Assembly: GCA_027031485.1 (NCBI GenBank)
Contig: JALVQI010000242.1
Location: forward strand, 1-58,591
Reading direction: 5' to 3'
From: Candidatus Aminicenantota bacterium
GTDB taxonomy: Bacteria > Acidobacteriota > Aminicenantia > JAMOAD01
DNA: 58,591 nucleotides
Numbering within the stretch: the stretch's first letter is position 1; every line of letters begins with the position of its first letter. Below the pieces are notes generated by a model. That model was not told the DNA's origin. It made no database searches and was given only the letters and a program-made list of their open reading frames with translations. Position numbers and translations under genes: made by a program. Below, one piece after another: positions 40,195 to 48,711 of the stretch.

Positions 40195-41235
40195 ATGGAT
40201 GCAAAAGAGATTGTTGGAAATCTAAGAAAAGGGAATATTGATTCTACAATTAATGAATTCATCATTAATAGAACAATGCCTCTTCCCAAGAAAGAGTTTA
40301 TTGAGGCATTGTATTTTCTTACAAAAGATTCTGTATTTAAAGAAAGGGCTTTAAAGGAAATAGACAGACTTGATATTGAGTCATTTGAAAATTATTTAAA
40401 AGAAAAAACCTTAATTCCGGAAGTTGCACTTTTTTTGTATAATCATTTCAAAAATAAAATTAAAAGAAAAACTTTAGTGGAAATTCTGAACAATTTTTCT
40501 ATTCCCTCTCAAGTTCTTATGAATATAGCCAAGTCTGATGATTCAGAGCTTTTGGAGCTGCTTTCGATTAAAGAGGTTAAACTACTTGCTCATCCTGAAA
40601 TAATAGATGTGTTGATTTCCAATCCGAACCTTTCGAGAGAAAGAAGATTCAGGTTAATAGAGATGAAAAAAAGATTTATTTTGGGTGAGGAAGATGAAGG
40701 GGAGGAAAGGGAAGAAACGAAGGAGGCTGAAGCAGAAGTTGAAGAAGAAAAGGAAGAGGGAGAAGAAGATTATGATGATAGTGTAATTTCTGTGGAACTT
40801 GATATGGAAGATGGGATAATAGAACAAAAGATTAATTTAAATATGATTAAAAAGATGACTGTGGGGGAGAAAATTAAATTTGCACTTTTCGGAAATAAAG
40901 AGGTAAGAAAAATACTTATAAATGATCCTAATAGACTTGTAAGAGAGGCGGTTTTACAGAGTCCGAAACTTACGGATGCGGAGATTGAGAGCTTTGCAAA
41001 ACTTAAAAGCCTTTCGGATGATGTTATCAGAAGGATTACGCTTAATAAACAGTGGACATCAAAGTATTCTGTTGCTCTTTCCTTGATTAAAAATCCGAAA
41101 ACTCCTATCAGCTTTTCATTAAATTATCTTGATAAATTAATAGTAAGAGACCTTAAACAGATTCAGAAGGATAAGGATATTCCCGAGCCTGTGAGAAAAA
41201 AAGCTAAAATATTAATAGAGAGGAAGTTCGGATGA
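40195..41235 (+). CDS. HEAT-like repeat protein with central acidic linker
   Basis: FGNKEVRKILINDPNRLVREAVLQSPKLTDAEIESFA and other HEAT-like helices; EEDEGEEREETKEAEAEVEEEKEEGEED linker. Confidence 0.7.
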   Translation: MDAKEIVGNLRKGNIDSTINEFIINRTMPLPKKEFIEALYFLTKDSVFKERALKEIDRLDIESFENYLKEKTLIPEVALFLYNHFKNKIKRKTLVEILNNFSIPSQVLMNIAKSDDSELLELLSIKEVKLLAHPEIIDVLISNPNLSRERRFRLIEMKKRFILGEEDEGEEREETKEAEAEVEEEKEEGEEDYDDSVISVELDMEDGIIEQKINLNMIKKMTVGEKIKFALFGNKEVRKILINDPNRLVREAVLQSPKLTDAEIESFAKLKSLSDDVIRRITLNKQWTSKYSVALSLIKNPKTPISFSLNYLDKLIVRDLKQIQKDKDIPEPVRKKAKILIERKFG

Positions 41236-41696
41236 GAAACAAGCTGATTCTTCTGGCGTTTATATTTGTGGTATTCATTGTATTAATTTTTTCAAATTGT
41301 GTTAAAAGAAGCGAGCTTGAATTAATTCCCAAAAAAAGAGCAGGAGTTGTGAGTACGGCACTTTCTCTTATCGGAGCACCCTATTGTTACGGGGGAAAGG
41401 GACCAGGATGCTTTGATTGCAGTGGTTTTGTATCTTATGTTTATAAGATAAACGGATATAAAGTTCCATCCACTACAAAGGAATTGATGAAGATAGGTAA
41501 AAAAATCAAACATATTTCAGAATTAAAAAAGGGAGATATACTTATTTTTAAAATCAAAAGAAAAGTCTACCATACAGCTATTTATATAGGGAATGGTGAT
41601 TTTGTTCACTCGCCTAAAAAAAACACGAGGGTTAGGAAGGAAAGCCTGAACAGGTATTGGAGAAAGAAATTTAAAATGGGGCGGAGAATTATATGA
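41232..41696 (+). CDS. NlpC/P60 (C40) cell-wall peptidase lipoprotein
   Basis: IGAPYCYGGKGPGCFDCSGFVSYVYK; KGDILIFKI...YHTAIYIGNGDFVHSPK. Confidence 0.92.
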   Translation: MRNKLILLAFIFVVFIVLIFSNCVKRSELELIPKKRAGVVSTALSLIGAPYCYGGKGPGCFDCSGFVSYVYKINGYKVPSTTKELMKIGKKIKHISELKKGDILIFKIKRKVYHTAIYIGNGDFVHSPKKNTRVRKESLNRYWRKKFKMGRRII

Positions 41697-42148
41697 GAGA
41701 TGTAAGAATTTCTGTTATAGGCGGACATGCTCCCTCAGAAGAGTGTTATGAGCTTGCCTATGAATTTGGTAAAAAAGCGGCTGAAAAAGGTTGGACTATT
41801 GTGTGCGGAGGGCTTGGCGGTGTAATGGAAGCTGTTTCAAAAGGTGTTTATGAAAAAGGTGGTAATGTGATAGGCATTCTACCCTCGGATGATTTTAGAA
41901 GCGGGAATAAATATTTGAATGTTGCAATTGCAACAGGTTTGGGGTGGATGAGAAATTCCCTGGTGGTTATGAATGGTGATATAGTTGTTGCCATAAGTGG
42001 TAGCTATGGGACATTATCCGAAATCTCCTTTGCTAAAATTATGAATAAAAGAGTATTTACTTTGTGCTCATGGGAAATAGAAGGAACGGAGAAGATTTCT
42101 AATCTCAAAGAATTGATAGAGAAAATAGAGAAAATAGTTGATGCCTAA
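41693..42148 (+). CDS. LOG-like/TIGR00725 family protein
   Basis: IVCGGLGGVMEAVSKGVYEKGGNVIGILP; GSYGTLSEISFA. Confidence 0.88.
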   Translation: MRDVRISVIGGHAPSEECYELAYEFGKKAAEKGWTIVCGGLGGVMEAVSKGVYEKGGNVIGILPSDDFRSGNKYLNVAIATGLGWMRNSLVVMNGDIVVAISGSYGTLSEISFAKIMNKRVFTLCSWEIEGTEKISNLKELIEKIEKIVDA

Positions 42149-42884
42149 CTATAAAATAAAAATTCAGTATGATGGTACGGATTTTTCCGGATGGCAAATA
42201 CAGAAGGATAGAAAAACCGTTCAGGGAGAGATATCAAGGGTTCTTAAAATAATAACAGGTAGTAAAACAAGGGTTACAGGCTCCGGAAGAACGGATGCGG
42301 GTGTTCATGCTCTGGGACAGGTGGCAAACTTTGTAACAAAGCTAAATATAGAGGCAGAATCAATGTTAAAAGCTCTAAATTCTCTTTTACCACCGACAAT
42401 CAGAATAATAGAATCAAAAATTGTTTCCGATAGTTTTAATGCAATGTTCAATTGTATTGAAAAAACCTACAGATACACTATTTTTCAAGGTAAAATAATA
42501 TCTCCGTTTTTATACAGGTATGCACTTCATTATCCCTATTATCTGGATTTTGAAAAAATGAAAAAAGCAGCAAAAATATTGGAAGGGGAGAAAGATTTTT
42601 CTGCTTTTACGGTAAAATCTTCGGCGAAAAATCATGTTAAAAATTTAAAAGAAATAAAGTTTGAGAGAAGAGGGGAGATTACAGATATTTATTTTACCGG
42701 GAATGGTTTTTTAAGGTATATGGTTAGAACTTTAATCGGAACTTTAATTGAGGTGGGAAACGGTAAGATAGAAGTTAATGAAATTGAGAGTATTGTTGAA
42801 TCAAAAGATAGAAGCAAAGCGGGGCCCACTTCCCCTCCCCAGGGGCTTTTTTTAATTGAAGCCAGATATCCTGAGGGATTTTGA
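42138..42884 (+). CDS. truA: tRNA pseudouridine(38-40) synthase
   Basis: IQYDGTDFSGWQIQKDRKTVQGEI, GSGRTDAGVHALGQVANF, FLRYMVRTLIGTLIEVG, GPTSPPQGLFLIEARYP. Confidence 0.96.
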   Translation: MMPNYKIKIQYDGTDFSGWQIQKDRKTVQGEISRVLKIITGSKTRVTGSGRTDAGVHALGQVANFVTKLNIEAESMLKALNSLLPPTIRIIESKIVSDSFNAMFNCIEKTYRYTIFQGKIISPFLYRYALHYPYYLDFEKMKKAAKILEGEKDFSAFTVKSSAKNHVKNLKEIKFERRGEITDIYFTGNGFLRYMVRTLIGTLIEVGNGKIEVNEIESIVESKDRSKAGPTSPPQGLFLIEARYPEGF

Positions 42885-42967
42885 ACAATAAATATTTAAA
42901 AATAAATACTTGATATTTCTTAAATAATAGTTATAAAATACTTAATCTATAGAGAGGAGGAGAAATA

Positions 42968-43882
42968 ATGAGTAAAATTAAGCTTTATTGGAGAGCTTTA
43001 AGAGCATACGCTTTTACGATAACGGTTATTCAAATAATTCTTGGAAGCGTTATTGCAAAATTTGAGATTCCGGACCTTAAATTTAACTATTTTCACTTTT
43101 TCCTTGCCCTCTTAGGTGGTGTTATAGCCCATGCCGGCTCAAATGTAATAGCCGATTACTATGATTTTAAAAAGAATGTTGATAGAAAGGGAACTTTTGG
43201 TTCAAGCGGAGTCTTGGTGGAAAAATTGTTAACTCCGAGGGAGATTTTTATATACGCTGTTTTCCTTTTCTTCCTTGCTTTTTTAATAGGTCTCTATTTT
43301 ATCCTGATTCTTCCCAATAAAATCATCTTGATAATACTTATCGTAATAGGAGGCTTTCTTGGAATATTCTATACTGCAACTCCTATCGGGCTAAAGTATA
43401 AAGCATTGGGAGATATAGCCGTTTTCATCGCATATGGTCCTGTAATGACTCTGGGAGCATACTTTGTCCAATCGGCATCATTCTCCTGGCTCCCTGTTTT
43501 GTACTCTATTCCCCTTGCTTTTCTTGTGGATGCTGTTCTCCATGGCAACAATTTAAGGGATATTGAGAATGATAAGGTGGTGAATATAAAAACAGTTCCT
43601 ATTATTTTGGGAGAGGAAAAGGCAAAGAAAGTTTACTATGTGTTGATATTTTCGGCATACATTAGTCAAATTTTATTAATCATTTTTGCAGACATGCCCT
43701 ATTACACACTTTTAACTCTGTTTTCCTTTCCTTTTGCAATAAAATTGTTAAAAATGGTTAAAAATAAAGAGAAAATAGATAAAAAAGTTTTTGCTTTGAT
43801 TGATATGTATACATCTCAATTTCATCTTATTTTTGGTCTACTTATTATAGCCGGATTTTTTGTTTCATATATTTTTAGATAA
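42968..43882 (+). CDS. menA: UbiA-family prenyltransferase, MenA-like
   Basis: Multi-TM with NVIADYYDFKKNVDRKGTFGSSGVL and NNLRDIENDKVVNIKTVPIILG. Confidence 0.85.
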   Translation: MSKIKLYWRALRAYAFTITVIQIILGSVIAKFEIPDLKFNYFHFFLALLGGVIAHAGSNVIADYYDFKKNVDRKGTFGSSGVLVEKLLTPREIFIYAVFLFFLAFLIGLYFILILPNKIILIILIVIGGFLGIFYTATPIGLKYKALGDIAVFIAYGPVMTLGAYFVQSASFSWLPVLYSIPLAFLVDAVLHGNNLRDIENDKVVNIKTVPIILGEEKAKKVYYVLIFSAYISQILLIIFADMPYYTLLTLFSFPFAIKLLKMVKNKEKIDKKVFALIDMYTSQFHLIFGLLIIAGFFVSYIFR

Positions 43883-44017
43883 TTTTATTTTAATTAGCTA
43901 TTTTCTCTTAAAAGAGGAGTGATGAGTTCCCTTCTGTCTTTTAAAAAAAGTAAAATTGAGTTATAATTCTGCCTTTGTAATTATTTTAAAATAGAAAAGA
44001 GAAAAAGGGAGAATTTT

Positions 44018-45235
44018 TTGAAAAATAAAGAAAAAGATAATAGTAAAGAGAAGGAGTTATTAGAAAAGGAACTCAAAAAAAGCTTCTTTAACCTTAAATT
44101 TTCAAAAGAGATTGAAGGGAAGTTCAGAGAATATTTGTATTCCCAGATGAAAGATTTTATGCAATTTTCAATATTATTGGGGATTGCAATTTATTTTTTG
44201 TTTGGTTTGTTAGATTATGTTGTTTATCACGATGTATATAAAACTCTTTTCTTTTATAGATATATTATAGGTGGCCCCCCTTTGATTTTAGTTAGCTATT
44301 TAATAATGAAATCAAAAACTGAAAAACAAATTCAGATATTATTTACTGTATCTTTAATCATTGCAGGTCTTGTTATTGTTGCAATGATGGCCTTTTTGAA
44401 TGATCCTACACAAAGATATTATGCAGGTTTAACGATAGTTATGCTTTATGCGTACATAGCTGTGGGTCTAAGATTTAGATATACGCTTTTTATAGGTTGG
44501 TCATTGATTGTTATCTATTTTGTATTAGCTTTTTTTGTAAAAAGACCTGATGAAAGTTTTTTCATAAGTAATTTCTTTTCATTAATCTTTTTTAACTTAA
44601 TTGGAATGATTTCAAGTTTTTGGTATGAAAAGAGTCAAAGAAAGATGTTTATATTATCTTCCTTAGTTGAATTGGAAAGAAAAGAACTTAGAGAGGCAAA
44701 TAAAAAACTGAAAGAGCTTTCAATTACAGATCATCTTACAAAACTTCCTAACAGAAGATATTTTCGTGAATTTTTTTCAAGAGAGTGGAAAATAGCTGCA
44801 AGAAATGAAAGCTCTGTTTCCGCAATAATGATAGATATTGATTTTTTTAAAAGGTATAATGATGCGCTGGGACATCAAAGAGGGGACATGGTTTTAAGAA
44901 AAGTGGCAAATGCTTTAAAAAGTATTACGAGAAGAGGAGGAGATCTTGTCGCAAGATATGGTGGAGAAGAATTTATTGTAATATTAATTGGTATATCAAG
45001 TAAAGCGGCTTTAAAGTTGGCTGAAAAGATGAGAAAATCTGTGGAAGATCTTAAAATAATCCATCCTGACTCTTCCATATCAAAATATATAACCATAAGC
45101 TTAGGAGTTTCCACAATTGTACCAGCTAATGATATCGACTGTGATGATTTAGTTAAAGCAGCCGATGAAGCTCTTTATGAGGCAAAAAGAAAGGGTAGAA
45201 ACAGAGTTGAAAAAAAAGAGGTAAAAAAAGCCTAA
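44018..45235 (+). CDS. Membrane diguanylate cyclase (GGEEF)
   Basis: TM region; DHLTKLPNRRYF...IDIDFFKRYNDALGHQRGD...ARYGGEEFIVIL; apparent TTG start. Confidence 0.92.
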   Translation: MKNKEKDNSKEKELLEKELKKSFFNLKFSKEIEGKFREYLYSQMKDFMQFSILLGIAIYFLFGLLDYVVYHDVYKTLFFYRYIIGGPPLILVSYLIMKSKTEKQIQILFTVSLIIAGLVIVAMMAFLNDPTQRYYAGLTIVMLYAYIAVGLRFRYTLFIGWSLIVIYFVLAFFVKRPDESFFISNFFSLIFFNLIGMISSFWYEKSQRKMFILSSLVELERKELREANKKLKELSITDHLTKLPNRRYFREFFSREWKIAARNESSVSAIMIDIDFFKRYNDALGHQRGDMVLRKVANALKSITRRGGDLVARYGGEEFIVILIGISSKAALKLAEKMRKSVEDLKIIHPDSSISKYITISLGVSTIVPANDIDCDDLVKAADEALYEAKRKGRNRVEKKEVKKA

Positions 45236-46515
45236 ATTATTTCATACTTTTTCATCTTTCGCCACAGTGTTGTTCTGTTTATTCCTAATATTTTTGCTGC
45301 TTTTTGTTTTTTCCATTTTGCTTGTTCCAGAGCCTTTAAGATTAGCTCCGCTTCTTTTGAATGTTGAATGGGTGAAGTTTTCGGGGAGGGCTTAATTTTT
45401 ATATAATCAGGAAGATGTTCGGGCTTAATTTCATCCGAATCGCAGAATATATAGGCATATTCAATAATATTTCTCAATTCCCTTATATTGCCGGGATAAT
45501 CATATGAAATTAAAAAATTTAAGGCATCTTTTGAGACAGAGTTGATCTTTTTCTTATGCACTATGTTAAATTTATGAATAAAGAAGTCAATAAAAAGAGG
45601 AATATCTTTTTTCCTTTCTCTCAGAGGAGGGATTTTTATATTGACAACATTCAATCTGTAAAAAAGATCCTCTCTGAAATTTCCCCTTTTCACCTCTTCG
45701 GTTAGGTTTTTGTTGGTGGCGGAGATTATTCTTACATCGACCTTTTCAGCTCTTGTTCCCCCAAGTGGAATTATTTCGCCTGTTTCAACAACTCTTAAAA
45801 GTTTTGCCTGTATATTGAGACTCATTTCACCTATTTCATCCAAGAAAATTGTCCCGCTGTTTGCCTGAACAAAAAGACCCGGTTTGTCTTTTTTTGCATC
45901 GGTAAATGCTCCCTTTTTGTATCCGAAGAGTTCTGATTCAAGAAGAGTATCGGGTAAAGCCGCACAATTAATTTTTATAAAAGGCTTGTTTTTCCTATCA
46001 CTCAGATTCTTTATCGCTGTTGCAAAAACTTCCTTTCCAACTCCGCTCTCTCCTTCAAGAAGAACGGGAACACTGCTTTTTGCTATCCTTGGTAAAACTG
46101 AGATAGTATTTAGTAATTTTTCATCTCTTGTTATAATATCCTCTATTTTAAATCCTTTTTTAATTCTCTTTTCAAGTTCATACTCTCTCGTTATATCCTG
46201 AAATATTTCTATCCAGTTATCTCCCAGTGAAAAAGCCTTAACTTTTATATACTTTTCCTCATTACTCCTGTCAATTATATTAACAATTATCTCTCCTTGC
46301 TTTCTTCCCTCTTTTAATGCTTTAATAGGGCATCTGTTACTGCATGCATCCGCCTTTAATATTTCAAAGCAATGCTTTCCCTCTGCTTCAGACTTATTAA
46401 AGCCTGTTATTTGCGATGCTGCTTTATTTATCTCAATTATTTTAAAATTATTATCAATGATTAAAACCCCTTCAAAAAGATGATTTAAGATTTCCGTATA
46501 ATTGAAATTTTTCAT
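45232..46515 (-). CDS. PAS domain sigma-54-dependent transcriptional activator
   Basis: LLEGESGVGKEVFATAI, ESELFGYKKGAFTDA, GTIFLDEIGEMSLNIQAKLLRVVE, C-terminal Fis-type HTH ALEQAKWKKQKAAKILGINRTTLWRKMKKY. Confidence 0.95.
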   Translation of the reverse strand: MKNFNYTEILNHLFEGVLIIDNNFKIIEINKAASQITGFNKSEAEGKHCFEILKADACSNRCPIKALKEGRKQGEIIVNIIDRSNEEKYIKVKAFSLGDNWIEIFQDITREYELEKRIKKGFKIEDIITRDEKLLNTISVLPRIAKSSVPVLLEGESGVGKEVFATAIKNLSDRKNKPFIKINCAALPDTLLESELFGYKKGAFTDAKKDKPGLFVQANSGTIFLDEIGEMSLNIQAKLLRVVETGEIIPLGGTRAEKVDVRIISATNKNLTEEVKRGNFREDLFYRLNVVNIKIPPLRERKKDIPLFIDFFIHKFNIVHKKKINSVSKDALNFLISYDYPGNIRELRNIIEYAYIFCDSDEIKPEHLPDYIKIKPSPKTSPIQHSKEAELILKALEQAKWKKQKAAKILGINRTTLWRKMKKYEII

Positions 46516-46548
46516 AATATATTATATCTTTGTAATTAACAAATTGCA

Positions 46549-46597
46549 ACATTTGTGAAACAATATGCAGCAATTAGAACAATTTGTTTCAAAATGT
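46549..46597. promoter_or_regulatory. Imperfect dyad ACATTTGTGAAACAA...TTTGTTTCAAAATGT in the divergent promoter region; candidate activator-binding site
   Basis: Inverted repeat between the sigma-54 activator and the first NifX-like gene. Confidence 0.4.
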
Positions 46598-46688
46598 TTT
46601 GGGTGAGAAAATGTCAAATCCGGAGAGATATATATAATAAGGCTTTCTCACAAAAGGAAAGTTGGCATAAATTTTTATATGGAAAAGT

Positions 46689-47081
46689 ATGAAATTAGGA
46701 ATAGCGGTTTTCAGAGGATTGGTTGCTCCGAGAGTGGATTTTTCGGAGCAGCTTTTAATATATGAAATAGAGGGTGGTAGTGTGGTTTTAAAAAACACTG
46801 TAAATCTTATGTTAAACAACTATTTTGAAATTCTGTCTTTTTTGAAAAGCGAAGGTATAAATTGTGTGATCTGTGGTGGCGGACCAAGAGGCTTTTTGAG
46901 AAATCTGTATTTTAACGGAATAGAAATTTTAAACGGTGGTTTTTTAACTCCTGAGAAAGCAATTGATCTGTTTTTAAGCAATCAGTTAGCTCCGCTATCT
47001 CCGAATTTTGCCTTTGGAAAAAATCGGGGTGGAAGAAGGAGGTTCAGAAAAGGTTTTGGAGGTAAAGGAAGGAAAAAATGA
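46689..47081 (+). CDS. NifX/NifB-like (dinitrogenase iron-molybdenum cofactor biosynthesis) domain protein with basic Gly/Arg tail
   Basis: MKLGIAVFRGLVAPRVDFSEQLLIYEIEGG...INCVICGGGPRGFLRNLYFNGIEILNGG; tail KNRGGRRRFRKGFGGKGRKK. Confidence 0.75.
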   Translation: MKLGIAVFRGLVAPRVDFSEQLLIYEIEGGSVVLKNTVNLMLNNYFEILSFLKSEGINCVICGGGPRGFLRNLYFNGIEILNGGFLTPEKAIDLFLSNQLAPLSPNFAFGKNRGGRRRFRKGFGGKGRKK

Positions 47082-47121
47082 TAGTTTTTAAAGTAAAAAA
47101 ATAAAATTAAGGAGGTGCAAA

Positions 47122-47439
47122 ATGTATAATTATATGAATCCCTATTATTATGGTTTCGGAAGATATGGCTTTGGCCGGGGAAGAGGCTTTGGCAGAGGAA
47201 GAGGCTTTGGCAGAGGAAGAGGCTGGGGTAGAGGAAGAGGTTCTGGTTGGGGTAGGGGTTTCGTATACGGAGCGACCCTTGGCTACTGCCCATGGACAGG
47301 ACTTCCGGGAGGATGGAGATGGATGAATACAGGTTACTATCCTGTTAACTATTTTACTCCTTATCAAAATTTCGGTTTTCCTGCACCATTTCAACAAAAC
47401 CCTGTTAACAATCCAGTTAATGAGGAGGTGAAAAAATGA
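47122..47439 (+). CDS. GR-rich small protein (DUF5320-like)
   Basis: GFGRYGFGRGRGFGRGRGFGRGRGWGRGRGSGWGRGF resembles DUF5320 proteins that accompany NifX genes; RBS ggaggtg upstream. Confidence 0.75.
   Translation: MYNYMNPYYYGFGRYGFGRGRGFGRGRGFGRGRGWGRGRGSGWGRGFVYGATLGYCPWTGLPGGWRWMNTGYYPVNYFTPYQNFGFPAPFQQNPVNNPVNEEVKK
47170..47241 (+). repeat. Four tandem 18-bp units encoding (F/W)GRGRG
   Basis: tttggccggggaagaggc / tttggcagaggaagaggc / tttggcagaggaagaggc / tggggtagaggaagaggt. Confidence 0.85.
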
Positions 47440-48041
47440 AGATATTAATAACATCATCAGGACCTGATTTAAATTCTCCAGTTGATATGAGATTTGCAAG
47501 AGCTCCCTATTTTATTATTGTGGATAGTGAGAATCCGGATAATCCTGAAATTATTTCAAATCCATTTATTAACACTCCTTCCGGAGCCGGAATAGTTGCA
47601 GCTCAGTTTATTGTTGAAAAAGGGGTAAATACCGTTATATCCGGAGCCTTCGGCCCCAACTCAAGTATGATTTTAAATTCTTCAGGAATTCGGATGATTC
47701 AGGAAACTTCAGGTTTAACTGTAAAAGATGCAATTAACCGATTTATTGAAGGTAAGTATAAACAGAGTGCTTCCTTCCAGACATCTCCTGATTATTACGG
47801 AGGTGCTAATTACGGATTTTTCCCTTACGGTGGTTTCGGCCGGGGAAGAGGTTTCGGTTGGGGTAGAGGTTTTGGAAGAGGCCGGGCTTTGAATTGGGGA
47901 GTTTTCCCGGTAGCCAATCCTTATCCCGCTTATGATGAAAAAACAGTATTGAAAAATATGATAGATAATCTTAAAAACCAATTGAAATATTATGAAGAAA
48001 GACTGAATGAATTGGAAAAAAATGTTAAGGAGGAAAAATGA
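47436..48041 (+). CDS. NifX-like domain fused to GR-rich/coiled-coil (DUF5320-like) tail
   Basis: MKILITSSGPDLNSPVDMRFARAPYFIIVDSENP, NTVISGAFGPNSSMIL; tail GGFGRGRGFGWGRGFGRGRA...NLKNQLKYYEERLNELEKNV. Confidence 0.85.
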   Translation: MKILITSSGPDLNSPVDMRFARAPYFIIVDSENPDNPEIISNPFINTPSGAGIVAAQFIVEKGVNTVISGAFGPNSSMILNSSGIRMIQETSGLTVKDAINRFIEGKYKQSASFQTSPDYYGGANYGFFPYGGFGRGRGFGWGRGFGRGRALNWGVFPVANPYPAYDEKTVLKNMIDNLKNQLKYYEERLNELEKNVKEEK

Positions 48042-48604
48042 AAATATTAATTACGGCAAGTTCCGAAGATCTAAACGGACAGGTTGATCCGCGATTTGGA
48101 AGAGCACCCTATTATGTGATTTTTGACTCTGAAAATCCTGAGGCTGTCCGGATAGTGCCGAATCCCAATGCAGCTTCACCGAGCGGAGCCGGTATTGCGG
48201 CAGCTCAGTATGTTGCATCGCAGGGTGTTAATATTGTGGTTTCCGGAGCTTTCGGACCCAACGCATCATCTGTTCTTGCGAGTGCCGGGGTGCAGATGGC
48301 ATCGGCTCCCGCCGGAATTAGTGTAAAAGAGGCTTTTGAGATGGCAGTTCAGGGTAAGTTAGCTCAGAACACGCAAAACACTGCCCCTCAAGCTCCAAAT
48401 CCACCTGCAGGTGGTTTTGGTGGCCCCTATGGCGGAGGCTTCGGTGGTCCCGGGACGGGAGGAGGTTTTGGAAGAGGTGGCGGTTTCGGAGGCGGATTTG
48501 GAAAAGGCGGAGGTTTCGGAAGAGGTAGAGGCGGTCACGGAGGTGGCTTCGGAAGAGGAGGCCGCGGAGGCGGTTTTGGCGGAGGATTCGGAAGGGGCTG
48601 GTAA
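48038..48604 (+). CDS. NifX-like domain protein with Gly-rich tail
   Basis: MKILITASSEDLNGQVDPRFGRAPYYVIFDSENPE, NIVVSGAFGPNASSVL; tail GGGFGRGGGFGGGFGKGGGFGRGRGG. Confidence 0.88.
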   Translation: MKILITASSEDLNGQVDPRFGRAPYYVIFDSENPEAVRIVPNPNAASPSGAGIAAAQYVASQGVNIVVSGAFGPNASSVLASAGVQMASAPAGISVKEAFEMAVQGKLAQNTQNTAPQAPNPPAGGFGGPYGGGFGGPGTGGGFGRGGGFGGGFGKGGGFGRGRGGHGGGFGRGGRGGGFGGGFGRGW

Positions 48605-48642
48605 TAAGTCTCTTTTCAAATAAAGATTACCCTCCTTTGTGT

Positions 48643-48676
48643 AAACGGGGCGAGTATTGCTCGCTCCGTTTTTTTT
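48643..48676 (+). terminator. Rho-independent terminator
   Basis: AACGGGGCGAG-TATTG-CTCGCTCCGTT followed by a T tract, downstream of the NifX-like cluster. Confidence 0.85.
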
Positions 48677-48711
48677 GTTGAATTTATTTTTATGATGTTT
48701 TATATTATGAA

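Noticed and set aside
46660-46680. Possible sigma-54 promoter TTGGCATAAATTTTTAT
   Set aside because: The GG element is present but the -12 GC is replaced by TA, and it sits too close to the ATG at 46689.
47107-47499. 130-aa minus-strand ORF rich in Ser/Ala/Lys repeats
   Set aside because: Reverse-strand reading of the GR-rich coding repeats; the plus-strand genes have RBSs and coherent NifX domains.
47122-48604. GR-rich tandem repeats as a CRISPR or MITE array
   Set aside because: Repeats are in frame, encode peptides and have no spacers.
48359-48623. 86-aa minus and 70-aa plus ORFs in the Gly-rich tail
   Set aside because: Alternative frames of a repetitive GC-rich coding segment.
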